This document shows positions 42,516-52,167 of a stretch of DNA of 64,000 nucleotides, piece after piece. The stretch comes from Faecalimonas umbilicata. GTDB taxonomy: Bacteria > Bacillota > Clostridia > Lachnospirales > Lachnospiraceae. The position numbers and the translations under genes were made by a program. How positions within the stretch are numbered: the stretch's first letter is position 1; the number at the start of each line of letters is the position of its first letter. The stretch lies in assembly GCF_004346095.1 (NCBI RefSeq), contig NZ_SLZV01000005.1, positions 1-64,000 of the forward strand. Reading direction: 5' to 3'. Under the pieces are notes generated by a model. The model saw nothing but the letters and a program-made list of their open reading frames with translations. It did no database searches and was not told the DNA's origin.

Positions 42516-42586
42516 CTTTTTCTATTCAGCTATGTATTCGTTCCCTTTTTCTTTTAACGTGGTCGAACACCGGTCTGACATTTCCC

Positions 42587-44083
42587 TTATTTCACAACAA
42601 GATTGTCCTTTGCCTCATATGCAAACTCTTCATCCAGCGGAAAGATCGGTCTTGGCACTTTCGTGTAATTTAACGTCTTCAGATCTTCATTTGTACTTCC
42701 TTTTGTGAGCGCCATAATGCTTCTCTTGGCGATCGCATCCTGGTCTGCAGTCAGATACCCTAATTTACATACGACAATATCTGCTTCCTTCGGATCTCTT
42801 CCAAGATCTGTGAATACGTCCGGAGAAACATAACCGATATGACCCTCTGCAAGTACAACGTCAACACCACAGGAACTAAACAGTGCAATATCGCAAGGGA
42901 TCGATGTCTTCTTCCATTTCTCCACATAAGCCTTGACCGTTCCGGTCGCTGTGATCGGCTGTGTTGTCGTCGTGTCAAACTTTGCACCGAAGGTGATCGT
43001 AACCTCTTCCCCGACTTTTCCCTTACAAGCCAGCGTCGCTTCCGGGTCATAAATTCCACCGTAGAGAACCGGTGTTTTTAACTGCTCTGTACGAGGATCA
43101 TCCATGATTCGTTTTAAGAATCCGGTACAGTCCGAAGAAGATCCTGCTGTCGGGTTGTCCCCGGAATCAGAAAGGTATACCGGAAGTTCCTGTCCGTTTG
43201 CAATCGCATCAAAAGCGACATTTAATGTCTCTTCCTCTGTATATGTCTCTGTCTGAAAACAGAAATCATTTCTTGTATTCCAGATGATCTCCGCAAGACG
43301 AAGCGCCTCGCGGTCAGCCAGTTCCTGCTCTTCTGCTACCACATAGACTGCGACAGAACTATCCTCATTGTCTGCCCAAGGAAATCCCATCAGATAAGAA
43401 GCCGCGAGGATTCCTTCTTTCTTCTCTGTCTCGCGTAGCTTGGTGATCAGTCCTTTCATAGGCTCTACCGTTGTGGAAGACTGCTCTCCTGCGATCAGAA
43501 TCGGAACCTTTACCCAGGCAGATTTTGCCTGCACATGATTCTCCAGAGCCGCGATCGTCATCTGTGCCGCATGTATCCCGGTCTCATACCGGTCTGTGTG
43601 CGGAGCACATTTAAATCCGACAAATCCGTCACAGTTCTCGTGCATACGCACAGTCATCGTTGTGTGCATGTCCAGCGCGCAGAAGATTGGAATGTCCGGG
43701 AACATCTCCCTTAATTCTTCCAGCAGATATCCTTCTGCATCTCCAAGTCCTTTCACTCTCATAGATCCGTGAAGTGCAAGTGTGATCGCATCCAGCGGCT
43801 TTTCTTCCTGCGCCTGACGCGCTCTCTCAAGGATCTCTGCTTTCAGTCCCATATAAAAGTCATGATCTACTTCCCCATTTGGAACTGCGCTTGCAAAAAG
43901 TGTCGGTACTACTTCATATCCTTGTTCCTGAAGCGTATCCATCACTCCGCGCAGCGGATCATTTTTTGGATTTCTCTCAAAAAGTTTTTCTCCCCGGACA
44001 ACACCGAAGTCATTTTCTCCGGCAATGATTGGATTGAATGAATTAGATTCATGCATCATCGATGCAACTAATACTCGTTTCAT
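42587..44083 (-). CDS. M81 family metallopeptidase (MlrC-like)
   Basis: A 498-residue zinc metallopeptidase of the MlrC family, known for degrading linearised microcystin and other small peptides. It starts with RVLVASMMHESNSFNP and shows LHGSM, ALDMHTTMT (Asp, His) and APHTDRYETG (His) as likely metal ligands, plus the C-terminal MlrC domain (GGIYDPEATLACKGKVGEE). No signal peptide. AGGAGGAAT precedes the ATG. It ends the dppABCDF operon, so the imported peptide is probably its substrate. Confidence 0.88.
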   Translation of the reverse strand: MKRVLVASMMHESNSFNPIIAGENDFGVVRGEKLFERNPKNDPLRGVMDTLQEQGYEVVPTLFASAVPNGEVDHDFYMGLKAEILERARQAQEEKPLDAITLALHGSMRVKGLGDAEGYLLEELREMFPDIPIFCALDMHTTMTVRMHENCDGFVGFKCAPHTDRYETGIHAAQMTIAALENHVQAKSAWVKVPILIAGEQSSTTVEPMKGLITKLRETEKKEGILAASYLMGFPWADNEDSSVAVYVVAEEQELADREALRLAEIIWNTRNDFCFQTETYTEEETLNVAFDAIANGQELPVYLSDSGDNPTAGSSSDCTGFLKRIMDDPRTEQLKTPVLYGGIYDPEATLACKGKVGEEVTITFGAKFDTTTTQPITATGTVKAYVEKWKKTSIPCDIALFSSCGVDVVLAEGHIGYVSPDVFTDLGRDPKEADIVVCKLGYLTADQDAIAKRSIMALTKGSTNEDLKTLNYTKVPRPIFPLDEEFAYEAKDNLVVK

Positions 44084-44113
44084 TTCTATTCCTCCTAAGC
44101 AAACGATATACTT

Positions 44114-45076
44114 CTAATATAAATGACATGCCACTACATGTCCAGGCTCAATCTCTTTTGCTTCTGGTTTCGTCTTCAGACATTCCGGCTTGCAGTATTT
44201 ACATCTCGTTGCAAACGGACATCCTTCCGGCAGATTTACCGTACTTGGAATATCCCCTTCCAGAATGATCCGCTCTTTCTTCCGTCCCGGATCCGGAATC
44301 GGCACCGCCGATAACAATGCCTGTGTGTACGGATGTGACGGATTGTTGTAGATCATCTCTTTTGGCGCCATCTCCACAATAAATCCAAGATACATTACTG
44401 CAATCCGGTCAGAGATCATCTCTACAACCGATAAGTCGTGAGAGATAAACATATAAGTCAGATCGAAGCTTTTCTGAAGATCATGAAGAAGATTCAGTAC
44501 CTGCGCCTGAATGGAAACATCCAGCGCTGAAATCGGTTCATCGGCGATGATCAGTTTTGGTTTTACTGTCAGTGCTCTCGCAATTCCGATCCTCTGCTTC
44601 TGTCCACCTGAGAACTCGTGCGGAAAACGCTGTGCATGCTTTGCGCTTAATCCTACAATCTCCAAAAGCTTATGTACTTCTTTCATCCGCTCTGCCTTTG
44701 TCATCTTTGTATGGATCAAAAGCGGCTCTTCCACAAGATCCTCCACTCTCATACGCGGATTTAAGCTTCCCGCCGGATCCTGGAAGATCATCTGCATCTC
44801 TTTTCGCAGAGGTCTTACCTGCGCCTGTGTCATCTGATCGATCCGCTGTCCGTCAAACCAGATCTCTCCGCTGTCCGGCATCAACAGATGATTGATCAGC
44901 CTTCCTGTCGTACTTTTTCCACATCCGGATTCTCCTACGACAGAGAACGTCTCACCTTTATAGATATCAAAACTTACATTATTTACCGCATGTACAAATT
45001 TATCCGGTTTCCCAAGCAGTGTCTTTCCGACCGGGAAAGTTTTTGTCACATTTTTTACAGAAACTAATGTATCCAT
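44114..45076 (-). CDS. dppF: Oligopeptide/dipeptide ABC transporter ATP-binding protein, DppF-like
   Basis: A 320-residue ATPase with Walker [10 protein letters not shown], signature FSGGQKQRIGIARAL, Walker B LIIADEPISALD and the C-terminal oligopeptide domain with CPFATRCKYCKPEC cysteines. Start at ATG 45076, 1 bp beyond the dppD stop; the longer reading overlaps dppD and lacks a ribosome site. Works as a heterodimer with the neighbouring ATPase. Confidence 0.93.
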   Translation of the reverse strand: MDTLVSVKNVTKTFPVGKTLLGKPDKFVHAVNNVSFDIYKGETFSVVGESGCGKSTTGRLINHLLMPDSGEIWFDGQRIDQMTQAQVRPLRKEMQMIFQDPAGSLNPRMRVEDLVEEPLLIHTKMTKAERMKEVHKLLEIVGLSAKHAQRFPHEFSGGQKQRIGIARALTVKPKLIIADEPISALDVSIQAQVLNLLHDLQKSFDLTYMFISHDLSVVEMISDRIAVMYLGFIVEMAPKEMIYNNPSHPYTQALLSAVPIPDPGRKKERIILEGDIPSTVNLPEGCPFATRCKYCKPECLKTKPEAKEIEPGHVVACHLY

Positions 45077-45077
45077 A

Positions 45078-46073
45078 CTACTTTTCCCCCTTTCTGTCTT
45101 CGCTGGCAAGCCAGCATCTGCTGTAATGATTTTCACCTACTTCAAATAACTCCGGCTTTCCTGCCCGGCATTTTTCTGTCGCATATTTACAGCGCGGTGC
45201 AAATCTGCAGCCAGACGGCAGAGAAGACAGATCCGGTACACTTCCCGGAATACTCGGAAGCACTTTGACTCCTGAGCCAAGCTTCGGTACAGATGCGATC
45301 AGACCTTTTGTATATGGATGCTGCGGCGCATTGAATAATTCATCAATCGGCGCCTCCTCCACAATCTCTCCTGCATACATAACGATTGCTCTTGTACACA
45401 TCTCTGCGACAACACCAAGGTCGTGAGTGATCATCAGGATACTCATTCCCTTTTCTTCCTGGATCTTTTTCATCAGATCAAGAATCTGTGCCTGGATCGT
45501 AACATCCAGCGCAGTCGTCGGCTCATCGGCGATCAAAAGCTTTGGCTGGCAGCTCATTGCCATCGCGATCATCACACGCTGGCTCATACCTCCTGACAGC
45601 TGGTGCGGATAATTCTTCAGGACACGCTCCGGATCAGGGATCCCCACCTGCGCCAGAATTTCCGCTGCCCGCTTTCTTGCCTCCTCTTTGGAGAGATCTG
45701 TATGAAGACGGATTCCCTCGATCATCTGCTTGTCAATCCGCATTGCCGGGTTCAGACTGCTCATCGGCTCCTGAAAGATCATGCTCATCTCTCCGCCGCG
45801 GATCTCGCGCATCTCTTTCTCACTAATCTTTAACAAATCTTTCCCTTCAAAAAGCACTTCACCTTTTGTAACCTTTCCGCTGGTAGCTGTGAGAAGCCCC
45901 ATAATCGACAGAGAAGTAACACTTTTCCCACATCCGGATTCTCCTACCAGTCCGAGGATCTCTCCTTTTCCTATTGAAAAACTAATCTCATTTACCGCAG
46001 TCACACTGGAAGTCTTACTGGAAAAGAATTCCGTTCTTAACTGCTTTACTTCAAGCAAATTTTCTTGTTTCAT
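45078..46073 (-). CDS. dppD: Oligopeptide/dipeptide ABC transporter ATP-binding protein, DppD-like
   Basis: A 331-residue ATPase: Walker [10 protein letters not shown] near 39-47, [15 protein letters not shown] signature, [12 protein letters not shown] Walker B and the C-terminal [15 protein letters not shown] domain that in this family can bind an Fe-S cluster. Follows dppC by 27 bp behind AAAGGAG. Confidence 0.94.
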   Translation of the reverse strand: MKQENLLEVKQLRTEFFSSKTSSVTAVNEISFSIGKGEILGLVGESGCGKSVTSLSIMGLLTATSGKVTKGEVLFEGKDLLKISEKEMREIRGGEMSMIFQEPMSSLNPAMRIDKQMIEGIRLHTDLSKEEARKRAAEILAQVGIPDPERVLKNYPHQLSGGMSQRVMIAMAMSCQPKLLIADEPTTALDVTIQAQILDLMKKIQEEKGMSILMITHDLGVVAEMCTRAIVMYAGEIVEEAPIDELFNAPQHPYTKGLIASVPKLGSGVKVLPSIPGSVPDLSSLPSGCRFAPRCKYATEKCRAGKPELFEVGENHYSRCWLASEDRKGEK

Positions 46074-46100
46074 CGTATACTCCTTTCACTGCCTCTCCCA

Positions 46101-47018
46101 CTACTTAATCTTCGGATCAAGTGTATCTCTCAGACCGTCACCAAACAGATTAAATGCAAGTACCGTTATAAAAATGATCAGACCAGGAAAATATACCATA
46201 TGTGATGCAATTCCCAGGTAACTTCTTCCCTGCGAGAGCATTGCTCCCCATTCCGGCTCTGAGACATTTGCGCCAAATCCCAAAAAGCTCAAGGATGCTG
46301 CCGCCATGATCGCACTTCCGATTCTCATTGTAAAATTGACGATCAGTGACTGGATCGTTCCCGGGAAAATATGTACGAACAATAACCGGAAATCATTACA
46401 TCCAAGGCTCTGTGCCACTTCTACATAGAGAGAATTCTTTACCGCCAGCGTCGAACTTCGCATAATTCGTGCAAAACTCGGCACCGTAAATACCATAACC
46501 GCGATAAATACGTTGATAATACCAGGTCCTAAAATTGCCACGATCGCAATCGCAAGGAGAATATCAGGGAAACTGAAAAGCACATCTGAACTTCTCATAA
46601 CCAGCATCTCGATGATCCCGCCATAATACCCTGCCAGAAGTCCGAGAATACTTCCGAGCGCAGCGCCGACTACTACGGAAGACAATGCCACACCAAGTGT
46701 CAGTCTTGTTCCTACGAGCATACGGCTCAAAATATCACGTCCATAGTTATCTGTTCCAAACCAGTGCTTCGCGCTAGGCCCTGCAAGTGTATTTGCATAA
46801 TCATATTCTGTATAATCATACGGAGTAACATAAGGTCCGATGATCGCAATGATCACCAGAAGGAAAATAATGATCAGACCTGCGACAGCCGTTTTTCTTT
46901 TTAAAAATTTTTTCAGAAACGACTTGAACCGCCCGTCTTTATCGGACTGTATATTTTCATCAATATATGTTTTTTCAAACTCTGTATTTTCTTGTTTTTT
47001 TACTTGTTCTTCAGCCAT
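46101..47018 (-). CDS. dppC: Peptide ABC transporter permease, DppC-like
   Basis: A 305-residue permease with an N-terminal acidic extension, six helices, HWFGTDNYGRDILSRM (about 80-95) typical of OppC/DppC and the EAA-like loop near 195-215 (VEVAQSLGCNDFRLLFVHIFP region). Start at ATG 47018 behind GGGAGGA. Overlaps nothing; 20 bp from dppB. Confidence 0.94.
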   Translation of the reverse strand: MAEEQVKKQENTEFEKTYIDENIQSDKDGRFKSFLKKFLKRKTAVAGLIIIFLLVIIAIIGPYVTPYDYTEYDYANTLAGPSAKHWFGTDNYGRDILSRMLVGTRLTLGVALSSVVVGAALGSILGLLAGYYGGIIEMLVMRSSDVLFSFPDILLAIAIVAILGPGIINVFIAVMVFTVPSFARIMRSSTLAVKNSLYVEVAQSLGCNDFRLLFVHIFPGTIQSLIVNFTMRIGSAIMAAASLSFLGFGANVSEPEWGAMLSQGRSYLGIASHMVYFPGLIIFITVLAFNLFGDGLRDTLDPKIK

Positions 47019-47038
47019 TATACATTCCTCCCTCACAA

Positions 47039-47959
47039 CTAATCATATCGAATCTTCGGATTGATCACACCATACAGCAAGTCAACGATTAAGTTGATGA
47101 TAACGTACTGGAACGCAAACAGCATCAGCAGCCCCTGGATCACCGGGTAGTCACGGAATGCAATGGAATCCACCAGAAGACGTCCCATTCCCGGGATAGA
47201 AAATACTGTCTCTGTCAGAACAGATCCTGACAGTAATCCACCAATCTGAAGACCTAAAATCGTAATAACCTGAATCAGCGAGTTACGGAATGCATGCACG
47301 AACATAACTAAAAATTCTTTCTGTCCTTTTGCTCTTGCTGTTCTGACATAATCTTCTCTCAATGTCTCTAACATGGAAGAACGGGAGTATCTCGCCAGAA
47401 CCGCCATGATTCCACATCCCATTGTAAACGATGGTAAAATGTATCCGGTCCAGGAATCCAGTCCTCCTGACGGAAGCCATCCTAACTGTACCGAAAAAAT
47501 CTGGATTCCCATCAGACCAAGCCAGAATCCCGGTGCGGAAAGCCCGGTGATCGCCAACAGCATACAGCCGTGATCCAGTGCTTTTCCTCTCTTGATCGCT
47601 GAGATCACACCGATAAAAATACCTAATACCGGCGCCCATAAAATTCCTGCGAATACAAGCTTTAATGTATTCTGCATTCTGTCTACGATCAGTTCTGCTA
47701 CCGGAGTATCAGATTTTAAACTTCTTCCAAGGTCTCCGGTAAACAAACCTTTCATATAGTTCACATACTGCACGATCAGCGGATCGTTTAATCCGTACTC
47801 TTCGCGAATCGCCTCTACTTCTGATTGTTCTGCATCCAGTCCTGCCATTGTTCTCGCCGGATCTCCCGGGATCATATGAATAAATAAAAATACTAAAATC
47901 GAGATTACCAGCATCAATGGTATCGTCTGCAGGATTCGCTTGACAAAATATCGACTCAT
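47039..47959 (-). CDS. dppB: Peptide ABC transporter permease, DppB-like
   Basis: A 306-residue permease starting SRYFVKRILQTIPLM with FIHMIPGDP, the OppB/DppB opening, then GDLGRSL and the loop RTARAKGQKEFLVMFVHAFR. Six helices. Separated from the binding-protein gene by 158 bp that contain a terminator-like hairpin. Confidence 0.94.
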   Translation of the reverse strand: MSRYFVKRILQTIPLMLVISILVFLFIHMIPGDPARTMAGLDAEQSEVEAIREEYGLNDPLIVQYVNYMKGLFTGDLGRSLKSDTPVAELIVDRMQNTLKLVFAGILWAPVLGIFIGVISAIKRGKALDHGCMLLAITGLSAPGFWLGLMGIQIFSVQLGWLPSGGLDSWTGYILPSFTMGCGIMAVLARYSRSSMLETLREDYVRTARAKGQKEFLVMFVHAFRNSLIQVITILGLQIGGLLSGSVLTETVFSIPGMGRLLVDSIAFRDYPVIQGLLMLFAFQYVIINLIVDLLYGVINPKIRYD

Positions 47960-48064
47960 ATCTTCTCACTCCAACTTCATTTTCTCCGATGTTTCATCGG
48001 GTATCTCTGCTGTCATATCCTGAAAAGGACAAGTTCTGTATCCATACATCACAGATGTATCTTG

Positions 48065-48096
48065 AAAAAAGGGCAGCTTACGGCGCTGCCCTTTTC
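48065..48096 (-). terminator. Intercistronic hairpin between dppA and dppB
   Basis: Minus-strand AAAAGGGCAGC, loop GCCGTAA, GCTGCCCTTTTTTC. As with the sugar importer, a partial terminator here would favour binding-protein expression. Confidence 0.75.
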
Positions 48097-48117
48097 CTAG
48101 TATCAACCACATATTGA

Positions 48118-49722
48118 TTAGTGATTCAGTCCGGCATTTGTTACAATAAGACTTCCACCTGGTAAGTATTTCACACCTGTTACATAAGCTTTCTGACCAA
48201 TGATCGCATTGTCACATCCTAAGAACATCCAAGGACACTCTTCCCATGCGATTTCCTGTGCTTTTGCATAACTTTCTGTAATTTCTTTTTCATCTGTTGT
48301 CACTAAAGCTTTATCTAATGCAGCATCAAACTCTGCATTGCTGTAAAATGCTGTATTGTATCCTGCTGGCGGGAATTTCTCTGTATGTAAAATACTTCTC
48401 ATACATCCGTCTGCATCATAAGATCCCGGACTCCAGTTTACATACCACATCTCAACCTCTGTCTCATTCTCCGGTGCGCTTGTCATATCAGCGATGGTTG
48501 TAGATTCCATCGGAAGAACGTTGACTTCAATATTGATCTCTGCAAGCTGCTGTTTTACGAACTCTGCGCCCTGCATCTCAAGTGTTGTATTGTCCACCCA
48601 GAGATCGATCGGGAAGCCATCTTCATATCCGGCTTCTTTCATCAGAGATTTTGCCTTCTCTAAATCAAGTGAGTACGGTGTCTGCTCTGAATAGTAAGGA
48701 ACTGCCTCTGAGAATAAAGAAGTAGGTTCTTTTGCATATCCCTGGAATACGACTTCACAGTATGCTTTACTGTCAAATGCATAGTTCATTGCCTGACGAA
48801 CTTTCACATCTTTTAACGGCTGTCTTCCATCATCCAGTTTGTAGTTCTGATTTAATGTTACATAGCGGTATGTCAATCCGTTCAGATTCACTACTTCTAC
48901 AGATTTGTCGTTCTCAACTTTTTCTACCTGGATCGGAGGTACCGGATAAATGATATCTGCCTCTCCGGTCTGTAACATCGCAATACGTGCACCGTCTTCC
49001 GGAACAACCTGGAATGTCAGAGAATCCAGTGTAGACTTTTCACCCCAATAGTCTTCGTTCGGAACTACTTTTGTATATCCGCCGTCAACACGGTCTGCCA
49101 GTTTAAACGGTCCTGTTCCTGCGGATTCTTTTGCAAGTCCGTCAGATCCTTTTTCTTTGATCGCTTTCGGGCTTACCATTCTTACCTGTGTCACTTTGTT
49201 GATAAATGTGTTGTTCGGCTCGTCCAGTGTGATCGTAACTTCATACTCGCTGTCTGCTGTCACATTTACCCAGCTCTTAATAGAGCTTGCAAGACGAAGT
49301 GATTCGTCCTCTTTTCCTCTCTGCCAGTTTGCTACAACTGCCTCTGCATTGAAAGGCTCTCCATCGTGGAATTTAACTCCCTCTCTCAACTTAAATGTGT
49401 AGCTTAATCCGTCCTCAGACATCTCCCAGCTTTCTGCTAATAATGGCTGGATTTCCAGATTTTCATCAAATGCAAGAAGTGTCTCGTACATAGAATTTGT
49501 AACAAGATTGGAATTTCCGTTTGAAGAAACATGCGGATCCAGATGTGTCGCATCCGTCTGCACCGCGATCACCATATCATTATCTGGAGATTTTACATTT
49601 GATACCGCTTTCTTCCCCGTATCGTCTTTTTTGCTCTCGGAAGATTTATCATTTCCTCCTCCGCAGCCTGCCAGGCTTACTGTAAGCATGGCCGTAAGAA
49701 TCAGTGCTATTTTCTTTTTCAT
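48118..49722 (-). CDS. dppA: Peptide ABC transporter substrate-binding lipoprotein, DppA/OppA-like
   Basis: A 534-residue family 5 solute-binding protein. Lipoprotein signal ends LAGC (Cys20), Gly/Ser/Lys linker, then the peptide-binding fold with LLAESWEMSEDGLSYTFKL (part of the family signature) and KFHDGEPFNAEAVVANWQR. Start at ATG 49722 behind AAAGGAG. First gene of the operon; it defines what the M81 peptidase receives. Confidence 0.93.
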   Translation of the reverse strand: MKKKIALILTAMLTVSLAGCGGGNDKSSESKKDDTGKKAVSNVKSPDNDMVIAVQTDATHLDPHVSSNGNSNLVTNSMYETLLAFDENLEIQPLLAESWEMSEDGLSYTFKLREGVKFHDGEPFNAEAVVANWQRGKEDESLRLASSIKSWVNVTADSEYEVTITLDEPNNTFINKVTQVRMVSPKAIKEKGSDGLAKESAGTGPFKLADRVDGGYTKVVPNEDYWGEKSTLDSLTFQVVPEDGARIAMLQTGEADIIYPVPPIQVEKVENDKSVEVVNLNGLTYRYVTLNQNYKLDDGRQPLKDVKVRQAMNYAFDSKAYCEVVFQGYAKEPTSLFSEAVPYYSEQTPYSLDLEKAKSLMKEAGYEDGFPIDLWVDNTTLEMQGAEFVKQQLAEINIEVNVLPMESTTIADMTSAPENETEVEMWYVNWSPGSYDADGCMRSILHTEKFPPAGYNTAFYSNAEFDAALDKALVTTDEKEITESYAKAQEIAWEECPWMFLGCDNAIIGQKAYVTGVKYLPGGSLIVTNAGLNH

Positions 49723-49778
49723 CTTTTCTCCTTTCTGCGGCATGCTTTCCTCTCTCTGTGCCGCCTTTCCTATTAGTC

Positions 49779-49807
49779 ATTATATATATTTTTCAATTTA
49801 TATTCAA
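49779..49807 (-). promoter_or_regulatory. Promoter of the dpp operon
   Basis: Minus-strand TTGAAT (49807-49802), 17 nt, TATAAT (49784-49779). The 49808-50004 part of this gene-free gap is very A/T-rich with nothing else recognised. Confidence 0.75.
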
Positions 49808-50004
49808 CTAATTTTAGTGTCTTTTTACTAGATACTTTATTTTTAAAGTTTTTTATTGTCTATTTGTTATTATTTTTACTTCTCCCACATTATTTTTTTA
49901 TTTATTTTCGCACATCATCCTCTTTTTTCCCTTTCTGCAGACTGTGTGGTCTCTCGCGAAGCATGTTTTTTATTCTATAGAAAATTTCTGCAGAATTCGA
50001 TATA

Positions 50005-50045
50005 AGAAAAAACCGCCCTCGCCCACCGGTTCCCCGGCAGACAAA
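50005..50045 (-). terminator. Probable terminator after the GH13 gene
   Basis: Minus-strand CTGCCGGGGAACCGGTGGGC...GCGG then TTTTTT; the stem is imperfect. Confidence 0.5.
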
Positions 50046-50104
50046 GACAGTCTTTCCCGTTTGATACTTTTTCTGTTTGATTTTTCTTATATGTTCTCTG
50101 AAGC

Positions 50105-52132
50105 TTATCTTGAGCAAAGGACGATCGCGGAATGCCGCCCCATGTTCAGCACAACCTCTCCTTGATCGATCAACACATAGTCCGGCTCCATCGTATACCC
50201 CTGCTCATAGGTATACAACAATCTGTCCATCTTCCCTTTCATCGGAAGTTCTGCCATCCAGACCGGTACAGTAATTTCTTTTAGTTTCTTACTGTTATTA
50301 ATGATCACAACAATCTGCTGTTCTTGTGTGAAGCGGCTGTATGCCAACACATTCTCATCCCAGAAAAGCATCTTAAGTGACCCGCACCGAAGTACACTTT
50401 CCTCCTTGTGTATCCGGATCATATCTTTGTGAAATTGTAGCAGTTCTTTGTCTTCCTGCCCCCATGGATATGTTCTCCGATTATCCGGATCGGTAAATCC
50501 ACATACACCAGCCTCATCCCCATAGTAAATGGTCGGTGCTCCTACCCATGTCATCTGCATCACGACTGCGCTGCGCATGACCGCCGAATTAATTCCCTCT
50601 CTGGCCGCCTTGTAGCCAAGATTCTGCACTCGCCCCACAATGTGATTGGTTCTTGTCAAAAATCGGGAATGATCATGATTTGATAACTCATTCATCGCCA
50701 CCTGCAGAGATGGTGTCTGCATTGCTGCCATGTGATGATTCATCACACTGACAAAATGATCTGCATTTCCCCAGAGATCCTGCCGTCTCTCATCACTATG
50801 CTTCTCCATTCCGGTAAAGAACCATGTGAGCGGCTCCATGAACGCATCGTAATTCATAACAGTATCCCATTCATCACCTTGAAGCCATTCTCTCGGATCT
50901 CCATAGTGCTCTGCAAGGATAAGTGCTTTCGGATTTGCCTCTTTGACAGCAGTCCGAAATTTCTTCCAGAACTCATGATTAAATTCATTGGAATAACCCA
51001 GATCTGCCGCCACATCAAGCCTCCATCCATCTACATTATACGGTGGAGATACCCATTTCTTCGCAATGTTCAAAATATATTTCTGTAATTCCTCGGAACC
51101 TTCATAATTGAGTTTTGGCAGGGTATCGTGCCCCCACCAGCCATCGTAATTATGATTGTACGGCCATTCTTCTTTAAAAAATCGGAAGAAACTGTGGTAA
51201 TCACTGTCCGCTGAGACGTATGCACCTTTCCCATACCCCTCCTGCTTCTCGTAGATCCGCTCTCTGTCCAGCCATTTATTAAAGGAACCACAGTGATTGA
51301 ACACACCGTCGATAATGACCTTGATCCCCCGTCGATGGAATTCCTGCACAAGTTCTGCAAAAAATGCATTGCTCGCCTCAAGATTCTTTCGATTTGTCGT
51401 CCGAATCTGATATTTTGTCGCCTGGCTGTTATCCAGACATCCATCCGTCAACACCTCTCCGCCGTCTTCCACAATCACTCCATAGTGCGGATCGATAAAA
51501 TCATAGTCCTGAATATCATATTTATGATTGGATGGAGATACAAAGAGCGGATTAAAATAAACCGCCTCCACGCCAAGTTCCTGAAGGTAATCTATTTTTT
51601 CCAGAACTCCCTTTAAATCTCCTCCGTAAAATTCTCTCACACCCATAAATGCAGGGTATTTTGACCAGTCTTCCACACGGACACTGTGCTCTCCGATGTA
51701 AGCATACTCACCAGTTTCCACATCATTCGTGCGGTCCCCGTTGTAAAAGCGATCTACGAAAATCTGATACATGACCGCCCCTTTTGCCCAATCGGGTGTG
51801 GAAAATCCTGGTGTGATCATAAAAGAATAGAACTCTTCCCGGTTACCGGATACTCCACAGCGGTTAAAGTACTTTACTTCTCCCCCTTTGGACACCTGAA
51901 ATCCATAGTGGAATTCTTTCTCTCCCAGCTGCCATTCCATCTCGTAATAGTCAAATGTCCCTCTCGTTTCCTTTTTCTCCATCTCATAAAACTGCTCACC
52001 AACAAGCAGAAATACTTGATCAACATCATCTTTTGCCGTCCGGAAACGAAGGCGAATCTTTTCATTTTTCTTTGGTTCTGGCGGTATCACATAATTGCTT
52101 GTACCGTCACAGAACAATGCGTCTATATTCAT
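50105..52132 (-). CDS. GH13 alpha-glucanohydrolase (neopullulanase/cyclomaltodextrinase-like)
   Basis: A 675-residue cytoplasmic enzyme acting on maltodextrins or cyclodextrins. An N-terminal beta-sandwich (1-110) precedes the barrel with FVDRFYNGD, DGVFNHCG (275-282), GWRLDVAAD (nucleophile D373), ILAEHYGD (acid/base E408) and SNHDHSR (D487). There is no signal peptide. Start at ATG 52132 behind GAGG; an in-frame ATG at 52162 is possible. It follows ftsH by 35 bp, an odd partner. Confidence 0.88.
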   Translation of the reverse strand: MNIDALFCDGTSNYVIPPEPKKNEKIRLRFRTAKDDVDQVFLLVGEQFYEMEKKETRGTFDYYEMEWQLGEKEFHYGFQVSKGGEVKYFNRCGVSGNREEFYSFMITPGFSTPDWAKGAVMYQIFVDRFYNGDRTNDVETGEYAYIGEHSVRVEDWSKYPAFMGVREFYGGDLKGVLEKIDYLQELGVEAVYFNPLFVSPSNHKYDIQDYDFIDPHYGVIVEDGGEVLTDGCLDNSQATKYQIRTTNRKNLEASNAFFAELVQEFHRRGIKVIIDGVFNHCGSFNKWLDRERIYEKQEGYGKGAYVSADSDYHSFFRFFKEEWPYNHNYDGWWGHDTLPKLNYEGSEELQKYILNIAKKWVSPPYNVDGWRLDVAADLGYSNEFNHEFWKKFRTAVKEANPKALILAEHYGDPREWLQGDEWDTVMNYDAFMEPLTWFFTGMEKHSDERRQDLWGNADHFVSVMNHHMAAMQTPSLQVAMNELSNHDHSRFLTRTNHIVGRVQNLGYKAAREGINSAVMRSAVVMQMTWVGAPTIYYGDEAGVCGFTDPDNRRTYPWGQEDKELLQFHKDMIRIHKEESVLRCGSLKMLFWDENVLAYSRFTQEQQIVVIINNSKKLKEITVPVWMAELPMKGKMDRLLYTYEQGYTMEPDYVLIDQGEVVLNMGRHSAIVLCSR

Positions 52133-52167
52133 AAAGAAAACCTCATTTCCCAGACTTTCCATTCTGT

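Noticed and set aside
49902-50117. 71-residue minus-strand ORF between the dpp promoter and the GH13 gene
   Set aside because: No ribosome site, it contains the probable GH13 terminator, and its composition is low-complexity basic.
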